Below, in pieces: positions 5,692 through 5,789 of a stretch of DNA of 5,789 nucleotides. The stretch lies in assembly GCA_030633145.1 (NCBI GenBank), contig DAOVTM010000267.1, forward strand, positions 1 through 5,789. The letters are read 5' to 3'. How positions within the stretch are numbered: the stretch's first letter is position 1; every line of letters begins with the position of its first letter. The notes beneath the pieces were generated by a model that saw only the letters and a list, made by a program, of their open reading frames with translations, had not been told where the DNA came from and did not search any database. Made by a program: the position numbers and the translations under genes. The stretch is from Desulfobulbaceae bacterium (GTDB lineage Bacteria; Desulfobacterota; Desulfobulbia; Desulfobulbales; Desulfobulbaceae).

Positions 5692-5789
5692 TTAGATATC
5701 AAACAAGAGGATGACTGCCACCAGAATCATAGCGATAAATACAGTACGAAGTCCGGCCCATAACCAAAACTGCCTACTTATTTTTCCTA
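5692..5789 (-). CDS. C-terminal end of a membrane protein (5' partial, convergent)
   Basis: Read on the minus strand, an open frame enters at the window edge and gives 31 codons before a TAA at 5692-5694. The peptide has a polar, aromatic lead (KISRQFWLWAGLRT), then about 16 mostly hydrophobic residues (VFIAMILVAVILLF) and a two-residue tail, Asp-Ile. This pattern of a basic/aromatic boundary followed by a membrane helix and a short tail is typical of the last transmembrane segment of an integral membrane protein or of a small tail-anchored protein. No start codon is visible upstream within the window. The family cannot be named from so short a piece. It faces the Usp gene tail-to-tail, with the hairpin-rich region between them. 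The fragment is short, so the call rests on composition and placement alone. Confidence 0.5.
   Translation of the reverse strand, partial: GKISRQFWLWAGLRTVFIAMILVAVILLFDI

Noticed and set aside
5569..5763. Plus-strand 64-codon frame after the Usp gene
   Set aside because: It reads straight through the hairpins and the opposite-strand membrane-protein end, has no ribosome binding site and gives unlikely protein composition.

Overview
The window reads as a piece of a bacterial chromosome of moderate GC. The protein families and their style (a fatty-acyl-AMP ligase fused to a PlsC acyltransferase, a FadD-type synthetase, a CBS-pair protein, a CaCA exchanger and a tandem universal stress protein) look most like a sulfate-reducing or related Desulfobacterota (former Deltaproteobacteria, for example Desulfobulbales). 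That placement is an inference from protein style; no marker gene is present to confirm it.

Layout, left to right. (1) Positions 1-1968, plus strand: the 3' part of a large gene whose product joins an acyl-adenylating enzyme to a membrane acyltransferase. (2) Positions 1968-2665: a second acyl-activating gene, coupled to the first by a TAATG overlap. It has lost its middle: about 60 residues of N-terminus are joined out of frame to about 170 residues of C-terminus, so it is a pseudogene. (3) Positions 2705-3154: a small two-CBS-domain protein with a strong ribosome binding site. (4) Positions 3170-3360: a compact 175-bp non-autonomous mobile element (MITE) with 12-bp perfect terminal inverted repeats starting GTAA, flanked by a perfect 8-bp target duplication. 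It landed just behind the CBS gene. (5) Positions 3485-4477: a membrane cation/Ca2+ exchanger. (6) Positions 4591-5535: a double-domain UspA/UspE-like stress protein. (7) Positions 5536-5691: a convergent intergenic region full of hairpins, including a 23-bp stem. (8) Positions 5692-5789, minus strand: the last 31 codons of a gene whose product ends in a membrane helix.

The left half was a lipid or fatty-acid activation operon: an acyl-AMP/acyltransferase fusion followed by an acyl-CoA synthetase. The synthetase is now dead unless another copy exists. The CBS protein, exchanger and Usp protein look like adenylate-sensing, ion-homeostasis and stress functions, and all three are on the plus strand. 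I see no wholly new multi-gene system. The strongest unannotated signals are the MITE with its intact target duplication, the deletion pseudogene, the altered ion-site residues in the exchanger, and the long hairpin between the convergent genes.
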